A model generated the notes under the pieces. The model was not told the origin of the DNA. It made no database searches and saw only the letters and a list, made by a program, of their open reading frames with translations. Position numbers and translations under genes: made by a program. Below, one piece after another: positions 9,264-18,700 of a stretch of 64,000 nt of DNA; the first letter of the stretch is position 1; each line of letters starts with the position of its first letter. The DNA is from Sphaerospermopsis aphanizomenoides BCCUSP55 (GTDB taxonomy: Bacteria > Cyanobacteriota > Cyanobacteriia > Cyanobacteriales > Nostocaceae): NCBI RefSeq assembly GCF_001586785.1, contig NZ_LUFH02000017.1, positions 1-64,000 on the forward strand, given 5' to 3'.

Positions 9264-9356
9264 TACAGCATATTGCAGATCAATAAGGTACAAATTTTTA
9301 TGCCAAAGCCTTAAAAGGGTTTTACTTCTGACCGCTGACTGCTGAAAGCTGCTGTA
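9264..9356 (+). mobile_element. 93-bp TIR-bounded repeat, copy 2
   Basis: Second copy of the element at 4231-4328: it starts TACAGCATATTGCAGATCAA, ends with TGCTGTA, and keeps the same inner blocks with a few substitutions and a small deletion. It lies between clpS and the CPBP protease gene, 12 bp from the latter's start codon, so it forms that gene's immediate upstream region. Confidence 0.55.
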
Positions 9357-9368
9357 GTTGACTAATCA

Positions 9369-10205
9369 ATGATAAAAATTAATCTAGCTCAAATTTCTCA
9401 AAGCCCCGCCCCTTGGAGGCTGGGTTGTTTTATTTTGACCTTGTTATTACTATGGTTGCCCTTTGCTGCACCTATATATTTACTTGTGGAGGATGCTAAT
9501 TTAGAAAGTATCCTGACAATGGTGTTACTTTATGCAGTATTTATTTTTCTGCTCAAGTTATGGGGTAAGCAAGTTTATCAGCAGCCAAAAATATTAACTC
9601 ACTATGGTTTAGAATTTTCTCGTCTAAATGGTGTAGATTTTTGGCGGGGTTTGGCTATTGGGTTAATTAGTATTTTGATGGTATTTAGTTTCCAAGGATT
9701 GTTAGGTTGGTTAGTTTGGCTACAACCAAAAGTTTTTTTAGTGAAAATAATTTTAGAAGGTTTGCTAGTTGGTTTCGGTGTAGGTTTTGCCGAAGAATTA
9801 TTATTTCGTGGTTGGTTGTTGGATGAGTTAAAAAGAGATTATGGTTTAAATTTAGCAACTTGGATAGATGCAATTTTATTTGCTGTTGCCCATTTTATTA
9901 AACCTTTAGAGGCTCTTATTCATACTTTACCCCAATTTCCAGCTTTAGTATTATTAGGATTAACGCAAGTATGGGGAAAGCTTGGTAACAGAGGTCGTTT
10001 AGGTTTACCTATTGGTTTACATAGTGGTTTAGTTTGGGGTTATTACATTATTAATGTGGGAGAATTAACAAAGTATTCGGGAGTAGTTCCTGACTGGGTA
10101 ACAGGTGTAAATAATAATCCTTTGCAGGGAATGATGGGAGTGCTGTTTATGGGTGGACTGGCTTGGTGGATGAGGAAGAATTATCAATTGAAAATGGATA
10201 ATTGA
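9369..10205 (+). CDS. CPBP family intramembrane metalloprotease
   Basis: 278 residues with about seven hydrophobic segments. The CAAX-protease/bacteriocin-processing (ABI) motifs are present: AEELLFRGW (E142, E143, R147), FAVAH (H175) and GLHSGLVWG (His near 219), which form the membrane-embedded metal site. Cyanobacterial members sit in the inner or thylakoid membrane; substrates are mostly unknown. The start codon lies 12 bp after a TIR-bounded repeat. STRR heptamers (TTGATAA) begin directly at the stop codon. Confidence 0.85.
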   Translation: MIKINLAQISQSPAPWRLGCFILTLLLLWLPFAAPIYLLVEDANLESILTMVLLYAVFIFLLKLWGKQVYQQPKILTHYGLEFSRLNGVDFWRGLAIGLISILMVFSFQGLLGWLVWLQPKVFLVKIILEGLLVGFGVGFAEELLFRGWLLDELKRDYGLNLATWIDAILFAVAHFIKPLEALIHTLPQFPALVLLGLTQVWGKLGNRGRLGLPIGLHSGLVWGYYIINVGELTKYSGVVPDWVTGVNNNPLQGMMGVLFMGGLAWWMRKNYQLKMDN

Positions 10206-10353
10206 CAATTGATAATTGATAATTGTTTTATTCAATTTTTTAAATTTCCTCTTTAAAGGATAAAAAATCAAAAAATCATCTGTTCAATACTCTGACTTCA
10301 AATGGAAGTAATTTTGCATTGTTGAAAATTCCTAAGTTGTAATTCTGAATTTA

Positions 10354-10650
10354 ATGATGAAGAAATGTTTTTTGATTTTGCTGTTCTTGATTTTTTATTT
10401 CTCTTTTTCATCTCCAGCTTTGGCTACAGTATGTAAGAATTATGAAGGACATAAAATTTGTATTTTGAATATTAAACGCAGTGCGAAAAAATATTGGGAA
10501 TATAGGGCTGCTGTGAGTGTAGATGCTGTTAAAACACCTGTGGAAATTTACAATTGTCGCGGTAAGTTTAGGGTGAATAAAGATGGGACTGTTTCGCAAT
10601 TTACAGAGAATAGTCCTGGTGAGATGATTTGTAATTTTTTTAAGAAGTAA
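10354..10650 (+). CDS. Small exported protein, hypothetical
   Basis: 98 residues. A typical Sec signal peptide (KK, then a Phe/Leu-rich core, ending ALA at about residue 24) is followed by a mature part of about 73 residues with four cysteines, which suggests two disulfides in the periplasm. The middle is basic (NIKRSAKKYWEYRAAVSV) and resembles small secreted proteins found in Nostocales. No catalytic motif is seen. It stands alone between a protease gene and a convergent operon. Confidence 0.6.
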   Translation: MMKKCFLILLFLIFYFSFSSPALATVCKNYEGHKICILNIKRSAKKYWEYRAAVSVDAVKTPVEIYNCRGKFRVNKDGTVSQFTENSPGEMICNFFKK

Positions 10651-10743
10651 TCATAGGGAAAATTTTTAGGAAAAGTTGCCATTAAATGGCAATTATAGGG
10701 GTACTCTTCCTTCATGGATTTCAGCAATTTTGATGAACCTATT

Positions 10744-10845
10744 CTATTTATTTTCTGCGGCAAATATACGCCAAATAACAAATATGGTTATTCCCAGATA
10801 GGCGAATACAGTTAGCCATTCTTGCCAACGTGATATTTCATTCAT
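10744..10845 (-). CDS. Possible 33-residue single-span membrane peptide
   Basis: An ATG at 10845 opens 33 codons: MNEISRWQEWLTVFAYLG and then ITIFVIWRIFAAENK. The peptide has a polar N-terminus, one hydrophobic span of about 17 residues and a positively charged tail, the layout of small thylakoid or plasma membrane subunits, but it matches none of the PetL/N/G or Psb/Ndh small subunits I know. It starts 14 nt after the stop of the pentapeptide gene, on the same strand. No strong Shine-Dalgarno lies close to the ATG. Real or not is uncertain. Confidence 0.4.
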   Translation of the reverse strand: MNEISRWQEWLTVFAYLGITIFVIWRIFAAENK

Positions 10846-10859
10846 AAACAAAATTAGGT

Positions 10860-11498
10860 TTAAGAAACTCCTTCCAAAACTGTACCTACTAAACAAGCCC
10901 GTTCTAAATTTACACCACTGAAATTTGCAGCTTCTAACTCTGCACAAAGTAAGTTTGCTCCTGTCAAATTCGCTCCTGCTAGGTTCGCACCTCGCAAGTC
11001 AGCTTCTTCCAGATTGGCTTCACTTAATAATGCTCCTTGCAAATCAGTCCTACTCAAATCTGCACCTTTGAGATTTGCTCCTGTGAAGTTTACACCACGT
11101 AAGTCAGCGCCACGAAAGTCCACTCCTTGCAAGTTCACATTCATCAAATTAGCACCACTTAAAAAAGCACCTGCTAAAGAAGCATCACTGAGTGTCGCAC
11201 CCATTAAGTTAGCACCACGCAAATTACTTCCTCGCAAGTCCGCACTCGTTAAGTCTGCTTGCATTAAGTTTGCTCCCATGAGGTTAGCTCGCAAGTCAGT
11301 TTCTTGCAGGTTAGCACCCATTAAGTTCGCACCTTCTAAATGTGCGCCTTCCAATTTAGAACCTGTAAAATTAGTACCTACAAGAGTAGCACCGACTAAG
11401 TTGACACGGCTTAAATCTATTTGGGATAGTTCCTCGTCTTCTAGGTCTGCTCCTGGGAGTTGTTTGATTTTTCCTAGTCTAATAGCTTCTATGTTCAT
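10860..11498 (-). CDS. Pentapeptide-repeat protein
   Basis: 212 residues, made almost wholly of A(D/N)LXX pentapeptides from about residue 30 to the end (for example ADLRGANLAGANLTGANL), which build a right-handed quadrilateral beta-helix. The first 28 residues (MNIEAIRLGKIKQLPGADLEDEEL) are a cap. No signal peptide or extra domain is seen, so a cytoplasmic scaffold is most likely; no binding partner can be read from the sequence. Its ATG overlaps the stop of the DICT gene by 4 bp (11495-11498), so the two are translationally coupled. Confidence 0.9.
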   Translation of the reverse strand: MNIEAIRLGKIKQLPGADLEDEELSQIDLSRVNLVGATLVGTNFTGSKLEGAHLEGANLMGANLQETDLRANLMGANLMQADLTSADLRGSNLRGANLMGATLSDASLAGAFLSGANLMNVNLQGVDFRGADLRGVNFTGANLKGADLSRTDLQGALLSEANLEEADLRGANLAGANLTGANLLCAELEAANFSGVNLERACLVGTVLEGVS

Positions 11499-12877
11499 TT
11501 CGGTTGATAATTATTCTCTTCATTGCTTTTGCTGTGGCTATCCCAGCGAGAATCCAGTAACCACATACCTCTACTGACTTTGGTTCTCATCAGAGGTAAG
11601 TCGAGTCCCTGTTGTAAACCCATAACTAATAAAGTGAGAGTATCTATCAGTTTAGGATCAAAACGAGTAGATTGTTGCTGTCTACACTTTTCCAAGGCTT
11701 GCGTAAATATGTCTTGCCCATCTTCTGCTGAGTATAATTGCTGAGTTACTTGCCATTGAAAGTGGGCTGCTAATGCCAAAATTCGTGACTCTAGAGGAAT
11801 TTCATCTCCCACTAACCCCGCTGGTTGGCCTGTTCCATCCCACCATTCGGTTTGGTGGGTAATAATTTGGGCAATTGCTCGCAATTGTGGCATTGTCCGC
11901 AGTATTTGCGCTCCTGGGACAAGGGGGCAGGTTAAGGGACAACTGGGGGCATCTTCTTGGTAGCTTGTGGATGCACTAGGAGTAAGTACACTTTCTACTC
12001 TTTGAAGTGGATCTAGGCGATGTAGCAAAGCGGAAAGGCGCAATCTTTTAATTTGCCATGCAGGTAAATCCAATAGTTGCCCCATTGTTTCAACTATTGC
12101 GACTACTTCTGAGGCGGCCATGGGGTTGTTGATATCTGCTAAATCCAGCAGTTGCGCCATTCGCAAAAATGCCTGGATTTCGTTAGACAGTAAATTACGG
12201 TCTAAGACTGGAGGAATAGTTAAATTCTCTTGTCCTGATTGTAGGTAATCAACTACGCGAGTGACTACTGTTCCTAGGTCGTGGGGCGAAATGATCCCCG
12301 GTTGTATTGCTTGTTTATGGGTGGTGAGTTTATTGGCTAATTCTGGATTGTATTTTTCGATGTGAGCGATCGCTAATTCTGCTGTCTCTCTCACTAACTC
12401 CGGCTCAAATGTCCACAAACCATAGAATTTACGCTCTAAATCGGATTTCGGTAAACTACTGCTACCATAATCAGCCTCTGATAATTCTTGACAAATTACC
12501 ATTGCTGTGTATTTAGACGACAAAATAATCAAGTGCCACTCCTGTGCCACTGGATCTTCTGCTTCCAACCCTACTAAATCCACATTAGGTAGTTGACTGG
12601 TGGAATGTTCAGCAAAGCCAGCATCAGCAGCAGCCATAATCGCAATTTCACGGCTTTTCTGGGCAATGTCTGCGTATCTATTTGCTTCTTGCAAATACCA
12701 TTTACCCCGTTGAAATGCTGTGATCACTAACGGCGGACTATCTTCAATTAAGATATGGTCTTCTAGTGCGTGACACAAAGCCACTAGGGTATTTTTGTAA
12801 TACACCCCAAAGTGAATTGGCCTTGTACTGTGACGATGGGCTGTTTCTAGTTGTTGGAGAATTGAACCTTGTAACAT
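11495..12877 (-). CDS. DICT sensory domain protein with degenerate HD-GYP-like domain
   Basis: 460 residues. The N-terminal 180 residues match the cyanobacterial DICT sensor domain (IHFGVYYKNTLVALCHALED, then YLQEANRYADIAQKSREI). The C-terminal 230 residues look like an HD-GYP phosphohydrolase fold: the HD motif is HR (H286, R287 in LLHRLDP), while HQTEWWDGTGQPAGL (341-355) mimics HxxxxDGxGYP. With the metal-binding Asp missing, hydrolysis of cyclic-di-GMP is doubtful and a binding or regulatory role is likelier. The start codon lies 3 bp from an 8-bp STRR tract, leaving no Shine-Dalgarno. Coupled to the pentapeptide gene. Confidence 0.75.
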   Translation of the reverse strand: MLQGSILQQLETAHRHSTRPIHFGVYYKNTLVALCHALEDHILIEDSPPLVITAFQRGKWYLQEANRYADIAQKSREIAIMAAADAGFAEHSTSQLPNVDLVGLEAEDPVAQEWHLIILSSKYTAMVICQELSEADYGSSSLPKSDLERKFYGLWTFEPELVRETAELAIAHIEKYNPELANKLTTHKQAIQPGIISPHDLGTVVTRVVDYLQSGQENLTIPPVLDRNLLSNEIQAFLRMAQLLDLADINNPMAASEVVAIVETMGQLLDLPAWQIKRLRLSALLHRLDPLQRVESVLTPSASTSYQEDAPSCPLTCPLVPGAQILRTMPQLRAIAQIITHQTEWWDGTGQPAGLVGDEIPLESRILALAAHFQWQVTQQLYSAEDGQDIFTQALEKCRQQQSTRFDPKLIDTLTLLVMGLQQGLDLPLMRTKVSRGMWLLDSRWDSHSKSNEENNYQPK

Positions 12878-12879
12878 GG

Positions 12880-12927
12880 AGTTCAGGAGTTCAGGAGTTC
12901 AGGAGTTCAGGAGTTCAGGAGTTCAGG
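12880..12927. repeat. 8-bp STRR, six copies, abutting a start codon
   Basis: Six perfect copies of AGTTCAGG. On the minus strand it forms the entire region immediately 5' of the DICT gene's ATG at 12877, where the ribosome-binding site should be. Confidence 0.95.
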
Positions 12928-12940
12928 AGGCAGTAGTGCA

Positions 12941-12972
12941 GGAGTATGGCTAACGCCAAGCTGCGCTATCAG
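12941..12972 (+). repeat. Dispersed 28-32-bp repeat, copy 1
   Basis: TATGGCTAACGCC followed by AAGCTGCGCTATCAG. Variants of the same text occur at 14781-14808 and, inverted, at 19682-19715. It is an imperfect palindrome-like element of the type scattered through Nostoc-group genomes. Confidence 0.6.
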
Positions 12973-13020
12973 AAGTTCAGGAGGAAGAATTAATTTTTCT
13001 TCCCCTGCCTCCCCTGCTTA

Positions 13021-14592
13021 CTAGTTAATACCGACAAGCTGCTTTTCTTTCGGTTCTATTGGTGCGGAAAGTGCTGTTTCTAGTTCGGCGCAACCTAATC
13101 TTTGTTCCAAGATGTTCATAACTTCCCGTCCGAAGTCATTGGGGTTGCGTCGCCAAGCTTGTAAGCACACTTCACCAAAGAATGAACCTAATGGTTCGGG
13201 ATTCCACAGGAGTTTTTTAGCTGTCCAGGGCATCAAACTCATTGGATCATAACCTGGTTTGAGGATACCTTCTTTAAAGGCATATTCTTCCAAGTGGGTA
13301 TGGGGTTGGAGTCCAATAAAGAAAATAGCAGGTTCGACTTTATCAGCACCAAAAATCCGTTCTAGTTCCCGGTGATAGGCAATTGTTTGGCGGATGGTTT
13401 CTGGGCGTTCGTCAATGACGTTAAAAGAGTAATTGACGGAAACCATATCATTAAAACCGGCTGATTTTAAATCACGACAATTTTGCAACACGGTTCGCAG
13501 GTTGTAACCCATCCGCATTTTACGCACAAGTTCCTGAGAACCGCTGGTAATGCCGATTTCAAAATAATTCATGCCGGTTTTGGCCATCAGCACACACAAC
13601 TCTGGTGTTAAGTTGTCTGCTCTAATGTATGCTGCCCAGTTGATATCTGTCATACCAGAATCAACGATTTTCTGTAAAAGTTCTACAGCATCATCAATAT
13701 ATCTCCGGGCAGGAATAAATTGAGCATCAGTAAACCAGAAGTTACGAATGCCACGATTATATAATTGTCGCATCTCGGCTACGACTTCATCAGCCGGATT
13801 GATACGTACCTGTTTGCCTTCAACAACAGTGTAAACACAATAACAGCAGTTGTGGGGACAACCACGCTTGGTTTGGACACCAATGTAAAAATCTTGATCT
13901 TGCAGATAATAATTAAATTCTGGCCAGATGGTTTCGATGTAGTCGTAGTTACAAGCAGTTTTCTCCAGCGGAGTCGGTTGTTCGTGAATTAGCCTTTCTC
14001 GTGGTTGATTTTCTCCTACCACATAGCAACGTTCATCTCGAAACTCTTGTCCACCTAAGAATTTTGTCAGCAGGGTTTCCCCTTCCCCTACAGAAATAAT
14101 TGTTCCTGCTGGTAGGCTTTTTCCTAACTGTTCATAAAATACACTGACAGCACCACCACCCACAACTGCACGGGCTTGGGAGTGATATTTCTGGGCGCGT
14201 TTTAATCCGCGTTTAATTAATCCCAAATTACGCCATAATTCCACATAGTAGGCGATGAAGATTCTTAACCCGCCTAATGCACCGCGTAATTTGATGAATG
14301 GGTTTTTGGCATAGTAAAACTCAAAGGCGTTTTGTAGCGGGTTGCCACCACGACCGCCCACGGGTGCATAGATTTGAATATCTCGCCAAGAAAATACTAA
14401 TAATGTGGGTTTAAACTCATCAATACAGGTATCTAGGGCAGTGGCATAATCTAAAGGTGGCACTGTGCCTAGGTCAAAAATGCGCTGTTCGATCCTGGGA
14501 AAGAGCTTGTGGACGTGATCACTAAGGTAAACAACCCCAATGGGAAAGATGGGGTTACAGGGAAGGCGAACGTAAAGGATTCGATTTTCCAT
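13021..14592 (-). CDS. B12-binding/radical SAM protein (photosystem II high-light acclimation type, tentative)
   Basis: About 523 residues from the ATG at 14592 (MENRILYVRLPCNPIFPIG); an in-frame ATG at 14679 adds 29 residues with low-quality sequence. The N-terminal 200 residues resemble a cobalamin-binding Rossmann domain. The radical SAM motif is CPHNCCYC in KRGCPHNCCYCVY, followed by GxTSGS-like text (EIGITSGSQE). It belongs to the BchE-like group of B12-dependent radical SAM proteins; the cyanobacterial members are often named 'photosystem II high light acclimation radical SAM protein', and I recall that name rather than read it from the sequence. The substrate is unknown. A repeat-rich gap of 143 bp separates it from the DICT gene downstream. 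Confidence 0.75.
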   Translation of the reverse strand: MENRILYVRLPCNPIFPIGVVYLSDHVHKLFPRIEQRIFDLGTVPPLDYATALDTCIDEFKPTLLVFSWRDIQIYAPVGGRGGNPLQNAFEFYYAKNPFIKLRGALGGLRIFIAYYVELWRNLGLIKRGLKRAQKYHSQARAVVGGGAVSVFYEQLGKSLPAGTIISVGEGETLLTKFLGGQEFRDERCYVVGENQPRERLIHEQPTPLEKTACNYDYIETIWPEFNYYLQDQDFYIGVQTKRGCPHNCCYCVYTVVEGKQVRINPADEVVAEMRQLYNRGIRNFWFTDAQFIPARRYIDDAVELLQKIVDSGMTDINWAAYIRADNLTPELCVLMAKTGMNYFEIGITSGSQELVRKMRMGYNLRTVLQNCRDLKSAGFNDMVSVNYSFNVIDERPETIRQTIAYHRELERIFGADKVEPAIFFIGLQPHTHLEEYAFKEGILKPGYDPMSLMPWTAKKLLWNPEPLGSFFGEVCLQAWRRNPNDFGREVMNILEQRLGCAELETALSAPIEPKEKQLVGIN

Positions 14593-14780
14593 CATGGTTG
14601 TTTCAACTGCCATCTTGCCAATGTTTAGGGGATTTTTTGGGCTTAATATTAATTTACCAATATTTACAGTAGCTTTCATCTTTGAGCGATCGTCTGTGAG
14701 TGGTAATAGTTTTTTGATGGTTGGTTTTATGATGTTAATAAAAACCCTATCCTGTAGATCCTCTAATCCTGGATATCCTG

Positions 14781-14808
14781 ATATGGCTACACCACGCTAC
14801 GCTATCAG
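14781..14808 (+). repeat. Dispersed 28-32-bp repeat, copy 2
   Basis: ATATGGCTACACCACGCTAC then GCTATCAG. Same ends as the copy at 12941-12972 with a diverged centre. Confidence 0.55.
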
Positions 14809-14929
14809 ACAAAAATTCCTGACTCCTAAAATCTTCAAATTGGTTGATTTCTTAATTTTGACTTTTGACTTTTGACTTCCCTCAGGGTGTCCTGATTCTG
14901 CCACAAGCACAAACAAGAGTCTTTAGGGG

Positions 14930-14958
14930 TTGACAAAACATTTTAGACTTGCTAAAAT
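14930..14958 (+). promoter_or_regulatory. Consensus sigma-70-type promoter
   Basis: TTGACA at 14930-14935, a 17-bp spacer and TAAAAT at 14953-14958. The predicted start near 14965 leaves a leader of about 218 nt to the DUF1830 start, or makes a small untranslated RNA. Confidence 0.6.
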
Positions 14959-15015
14959 AACTTTGAGAAGGCATACCTATCTGGTAATAAATATGTTAAT
15001 CAAAAACTGGTAGGA

Positions 15016-15032
15016 GTTTAGCAGTGCTAAAC
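15016..15032 (+). promoter_or_regulatory. Tight hairpin in leader
   Basis: GTTTAGC, a 3-nt loop AGT, and GCTAAAC: a perfect 7-bp stem about 50 nt after the predicted transcription start. No T-run follows. Its role is unknown. Confidence 0.45.
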
Positions 15033-15182
15033 CCTTACTTATAGACAAAACTAAACATATCTTTAGATATAAATAATGCAGAAAATTCCAGTTGGTAGTC
15101 GGAGTTACAGCAAGTGGGGATCATCCGATGTTAAGTTTGCTTGTGTAATGTAAAATTGTGGCGTAAAAGCTCCTCAGCAGTT

Positions 15183-15617
15183 ATGGCTCAAATCTTAGAT
15201 CCTCTACCACCGGAGCAATCGGGGAAGTTTCTCTGCTGCTACGTAAATGCCACGAGCAAGATACAGGTAGCTCGTATCTCCAATATTCCTAACTGGTATT
15301 TTGAAAGGGTTGTGTTTCCTGGACAAAGGCTAGTGTTTGAAGCCCCGAAAGAAGCTCAAATGGAGATTCATACGGGAATGATGGCAAGTGCGATTTTATC
15401 GGATACAATTCCATGCGATCGCCTTGCACTTAGTGAACCTAGTAGTGATGAGGGTGATAAAGACTCAGCACCGGGAATAAAACCAACAAACACCAATGTC
15501 AAGGTGTCCGCAATTAATACAAAAATTGAAGATACCACAAAACCTTTACAAAGTATCAAATCAGGTATAAAAATTCACCACTCACAGCATGAGTTTTTAT
15601 TGCACCTAGGAGTATGA
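15183..15617 (+). CDS. DUF1830 domain protein
   Basis: 144 residues from the ATG at 15183 (MAQILDPLPPEQSGKFLCCY); an in-frame ATG at 15141 would add 14 residues not typical of the family. The DUF1830 domain covers about residues 10-75 with ILCCYVNATSK-like text and IPNWYFERVVFPGQRLVFEA. The C-terminal 60 residues are polar and probably disordered. The family is restricted to cyanobacteria and its function is not known. A consensus promoter lies about 250 bp upstream and an intrinsic terminator 87 bp downstream, so it is probably monocistronic. Confidence 0.8.
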   Translation: MAQILDPLPPEQSGKFLCCYVNATSKIQVARISNIPNWYFERVVFPGQRLVFEAPKEAQMEIHTGMMASAILSDTIPCDRLALSEPSSDEGDKDSAPGIKPTNTNVKVSAINTKIEDTTKPLQSIKSGIKIHHSQHEFLLHLGV

Positions 15618-15703
15618 CCACTGGGAATGTTTGACACTGGCGGGGTTTAAAAAATCGTTGCATTAGCATCTGTTGATTAAAAAAACAATTTTTCTTAATT
15701 AGA

Positions 15704-15730
15704 GGTTTGCTGAACTCAGCAGCCTTTTTT
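15704..15730 (+). terminator. Intrinsic terminator after the DUF1830 gene
   Basis: GG-T-TGCTG, loop AACT, CAGCA-GCC with one bulged T, followed by TTTTTTATTT. Confidence 0.6.
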
Positions 15731-15796
15731 ATTTACAACCGCTGATAGCTGAAAGCTACTGTAAAATCAGGTATCTTGGTACTTGGAATATGAATC

Positions 15797-18700
15797 ATGC
15801 TCCTGTCAACTGGTTCGCTAAAACATTTGCAACTCAGAATATTTACAAAAGTGCCACTACGAATTCTGTTGATTGTGCCATTTGTTTTACAAACGGTGGG
15901 AGTAGTCACACTGGTGGGCTATTTGTCTTACCGTAGCAGCCAGGAAACTGTGAAGAAGTTAGCAGATCAATTAATCACGGAAGTGGGCGATCGCATTGAT
16001 CAGCATCTAGATAGTTATTTGGGCAAAGCCCAGAAAATCAACCGCACGAATGTGGATGCCTTCGAGTCAGGAATCTTAGACTTCAATGATTTTAACGCTC
16101 TGGGTAAATATTTTTATCGTCAGGTGCGATTTTTTAATTTTACCTATGTCAACTTTGGCAGTAAAGAGGGAGGGTTTATTGGTGCAGGTTATGGGTTGGG
16201 TAATAAAAAGATAGACATAGCAGAAATTCCCAAATCTGACCCAACCAAGTTCCGCTTTTACTCAGTAGATAACCAAGGTAATCGGCTATCTCTAGTAGCT
16301 ACCCTGAAAAACCCCCAATACTCTAATTTTGCCTGGTATTCAGAAGCTCTCAAAGCTGGTAAGCCAGTCTGGAGTTCCATTTACACTTGGGGCGGTTTAC
16401 CTCATCGCATCAGTATTTCCGCCAGCACTCCTGTCTATGACTCAAAGAAACAACTACTGGGAGTTCTCGGTATTGATTTGGAACTCTCACAAATCAGTCA
16501 ATTTCTGAAAACACTACATGGCAGCCGTTCCGGTCATATTTTCATCATCGAGCGTTCCGGGTTAATTGTTGCTAGTTCTGAGGATGAATCACCAGCACCA
16601 ATAATTAATGGACAAGCTACAAGACTTCAAGCTTTAAATAGTCGTGAACCTGTGATCCGTGAAGTTACAGAAGATTTAATCCAACGGTTTGGCAGTTTGC
16701 AAGCTATTTCCCAGTCACAAAGTTTCCGCCCTGCGTTAAAGCAAAAACCCTTTGTCAGAGTTATGCCCTACCGGGACAGTTATGGCTTAGATTGGCTCGT
16801 TGTGACAGTAATTCCCGAATCAGAATTTATCGGAGAAATTTATACTAATGCCCACAGAACCATTTTACTCTGTGGCTTGGCGCTGATCATTGCCATTGCC
16901 ACCGGTAGCCTGACTGCATACTGGATAGCTAGACCGATTTTACAATTGAGTCAAGTTAGTCAAGCTATGGCCAAGGGAGAGTGGCAAGATTCTTTATCTG
17001 AAGACATAGCGATCGCAGAATTGAAGGTTTTAGCAACATCATTTAACCAGATGTCTGCTCAAATCAAAAAAAGCTTTCAGGAATCAGAAAACAAATTTGC
17101 TATTATTTTTCAGACTACTCCTAACCCGGTTTGGATTGCCACATTAGCAGAAGGTAAATTTTTGAATGTTAATGAAAGTTTTTGCCAGTTTTTCGGAGAT
17201 ATTTCCGAAAAAATTGTGGGTAAAACCTGTACAGAATTACAATTGTGGGAAAATATAGAAGATCGGGATTATTTGAAACAAACTTTAATTAATGAAGGGA
17301 ATATCCTAAATTTTAAAGTAGTAATTCGCACTGCTTATAAAAAAAATAAGACTGTTCTCATGTCAGCTAGGGTGCAATTCTTAGGTGAAGAGGATTGTCT
17401 GATTGGTGTGATGAAAGATGTTACCGATCTCTACGCAGAGCTTCGCTTACGTAAACAAACTGAAGAAGCCTTACAGAAAAGTGAAGCCATGTTGTTAGAA
17501 GCCCAGCGGGTTGCCCACATTGGTAACTGGGAGTATGAAGTAACGACGGGTAAAATTACTTGGTCTACTAATCTATTCCAGATTTTGGGACGTGACCGGA
17601 CACTGGGTGAACCTACCTACCAAGAAAATTTGCGGCTTTATCATCCAGAAGATGCCGAACTACTACACCAGACAGTTCAGCGATCGCTCGCTACAGGAGA
17701 ATCCTATCAATTGGAACTGAGGGTTGTGAACCCAAATGGCTCTTATCGCTATATCGAAGGTAGAGGTAGGACGGAAATTAATGCCCAAGGACAAGTGGTT
17801 CGGCTGTTTGGCACAGTCCAAAACATTACCCAGCGTAAACAAGCAGAAGAAAAACTGCGCAAAAATCAACATTTCATTGAAAAAATTACCTATCTAACAC
17901 CAAACTTACTTTATATTTACGACTTGATTGAGCAACGTAATGTTTACATAAATCGTTATGTTGAGGAAATATTAGGCTATTCTGCTCAAGCTATTCAGGA
18001 AATGGGAGCTAATTTATTTGCCACTATTTGTCATCCTGATGATCTAAATTACATCTATGAAAATATACTAAAATGCTATAATCTCCAAGATTATGAATTC
18101 ATTGAAATAGAGTATCGTGTGAGGGACGCTCAAGGTAAATGGCGCTGGCTTTATACTCGAGATACGGTGTTTTCTAGAACGGCAGAAGGCAATGTTAAAC
18201 AAATTTTAGGAACATCCCAAGATATTACTGATCGCAAACAAGTAGAAGTAGAACTGAGGAAAAGTCGAGATTTAAGAGAAGCAATTTATAACGAATCTAC
18301 TGATGCAATTTTTTTAGTTGATGTTCCTAATCCGTTAATTCTCGATTGCAATCGCCGCGCTGTGGAGATGTTTGAAGTTGAAAGTAAAGAAAAACTGATT
18401 GGCATTAAAGGGCAGAGTTGGCAAAAACAACAATTCACTGAGGATGAAAAATCAATGATTGTTGAGGAAGTAGCTAAGTTAGGTTTTTGGAGTCAAGAAA
18501 TAGAATATGTGACTCAAACAGGTAGGAATTTCTGGGGAAATATGGCAGTCAAACGGATAAATATAGCTAGTAAAGTTATTGATTTAGTGCGAGTTACGGA
18601 TATTAGTAAACGCAAAAAAGCAGAATTAGCCCTGCGGCAAAGTGAAAAGCGGTTACAGGAGATTTCTGCATCATCGCCAGGAGTAATCTATATCATTGTC

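Larger units (their letters stand above)
14593..15182. other. Gap between the radical SAM and DUF1830 genes
   Basis: No gene supported. It includes the alternative N-terminal extension of the radical SAM gene, a dispersed repeat (14781-14808), a strong promoter (14930-14958), a tight hairpin (15016-15032) and about 150 bp of leader ahead of the DUF1830 start. Confidence 0.5.

Noticed and set aside
12880-12927. CRISPR array
   Set aside because: Direct repeats of 8 bp without spacers; an STRR, not a CRISPR. No Cas genes in the window.
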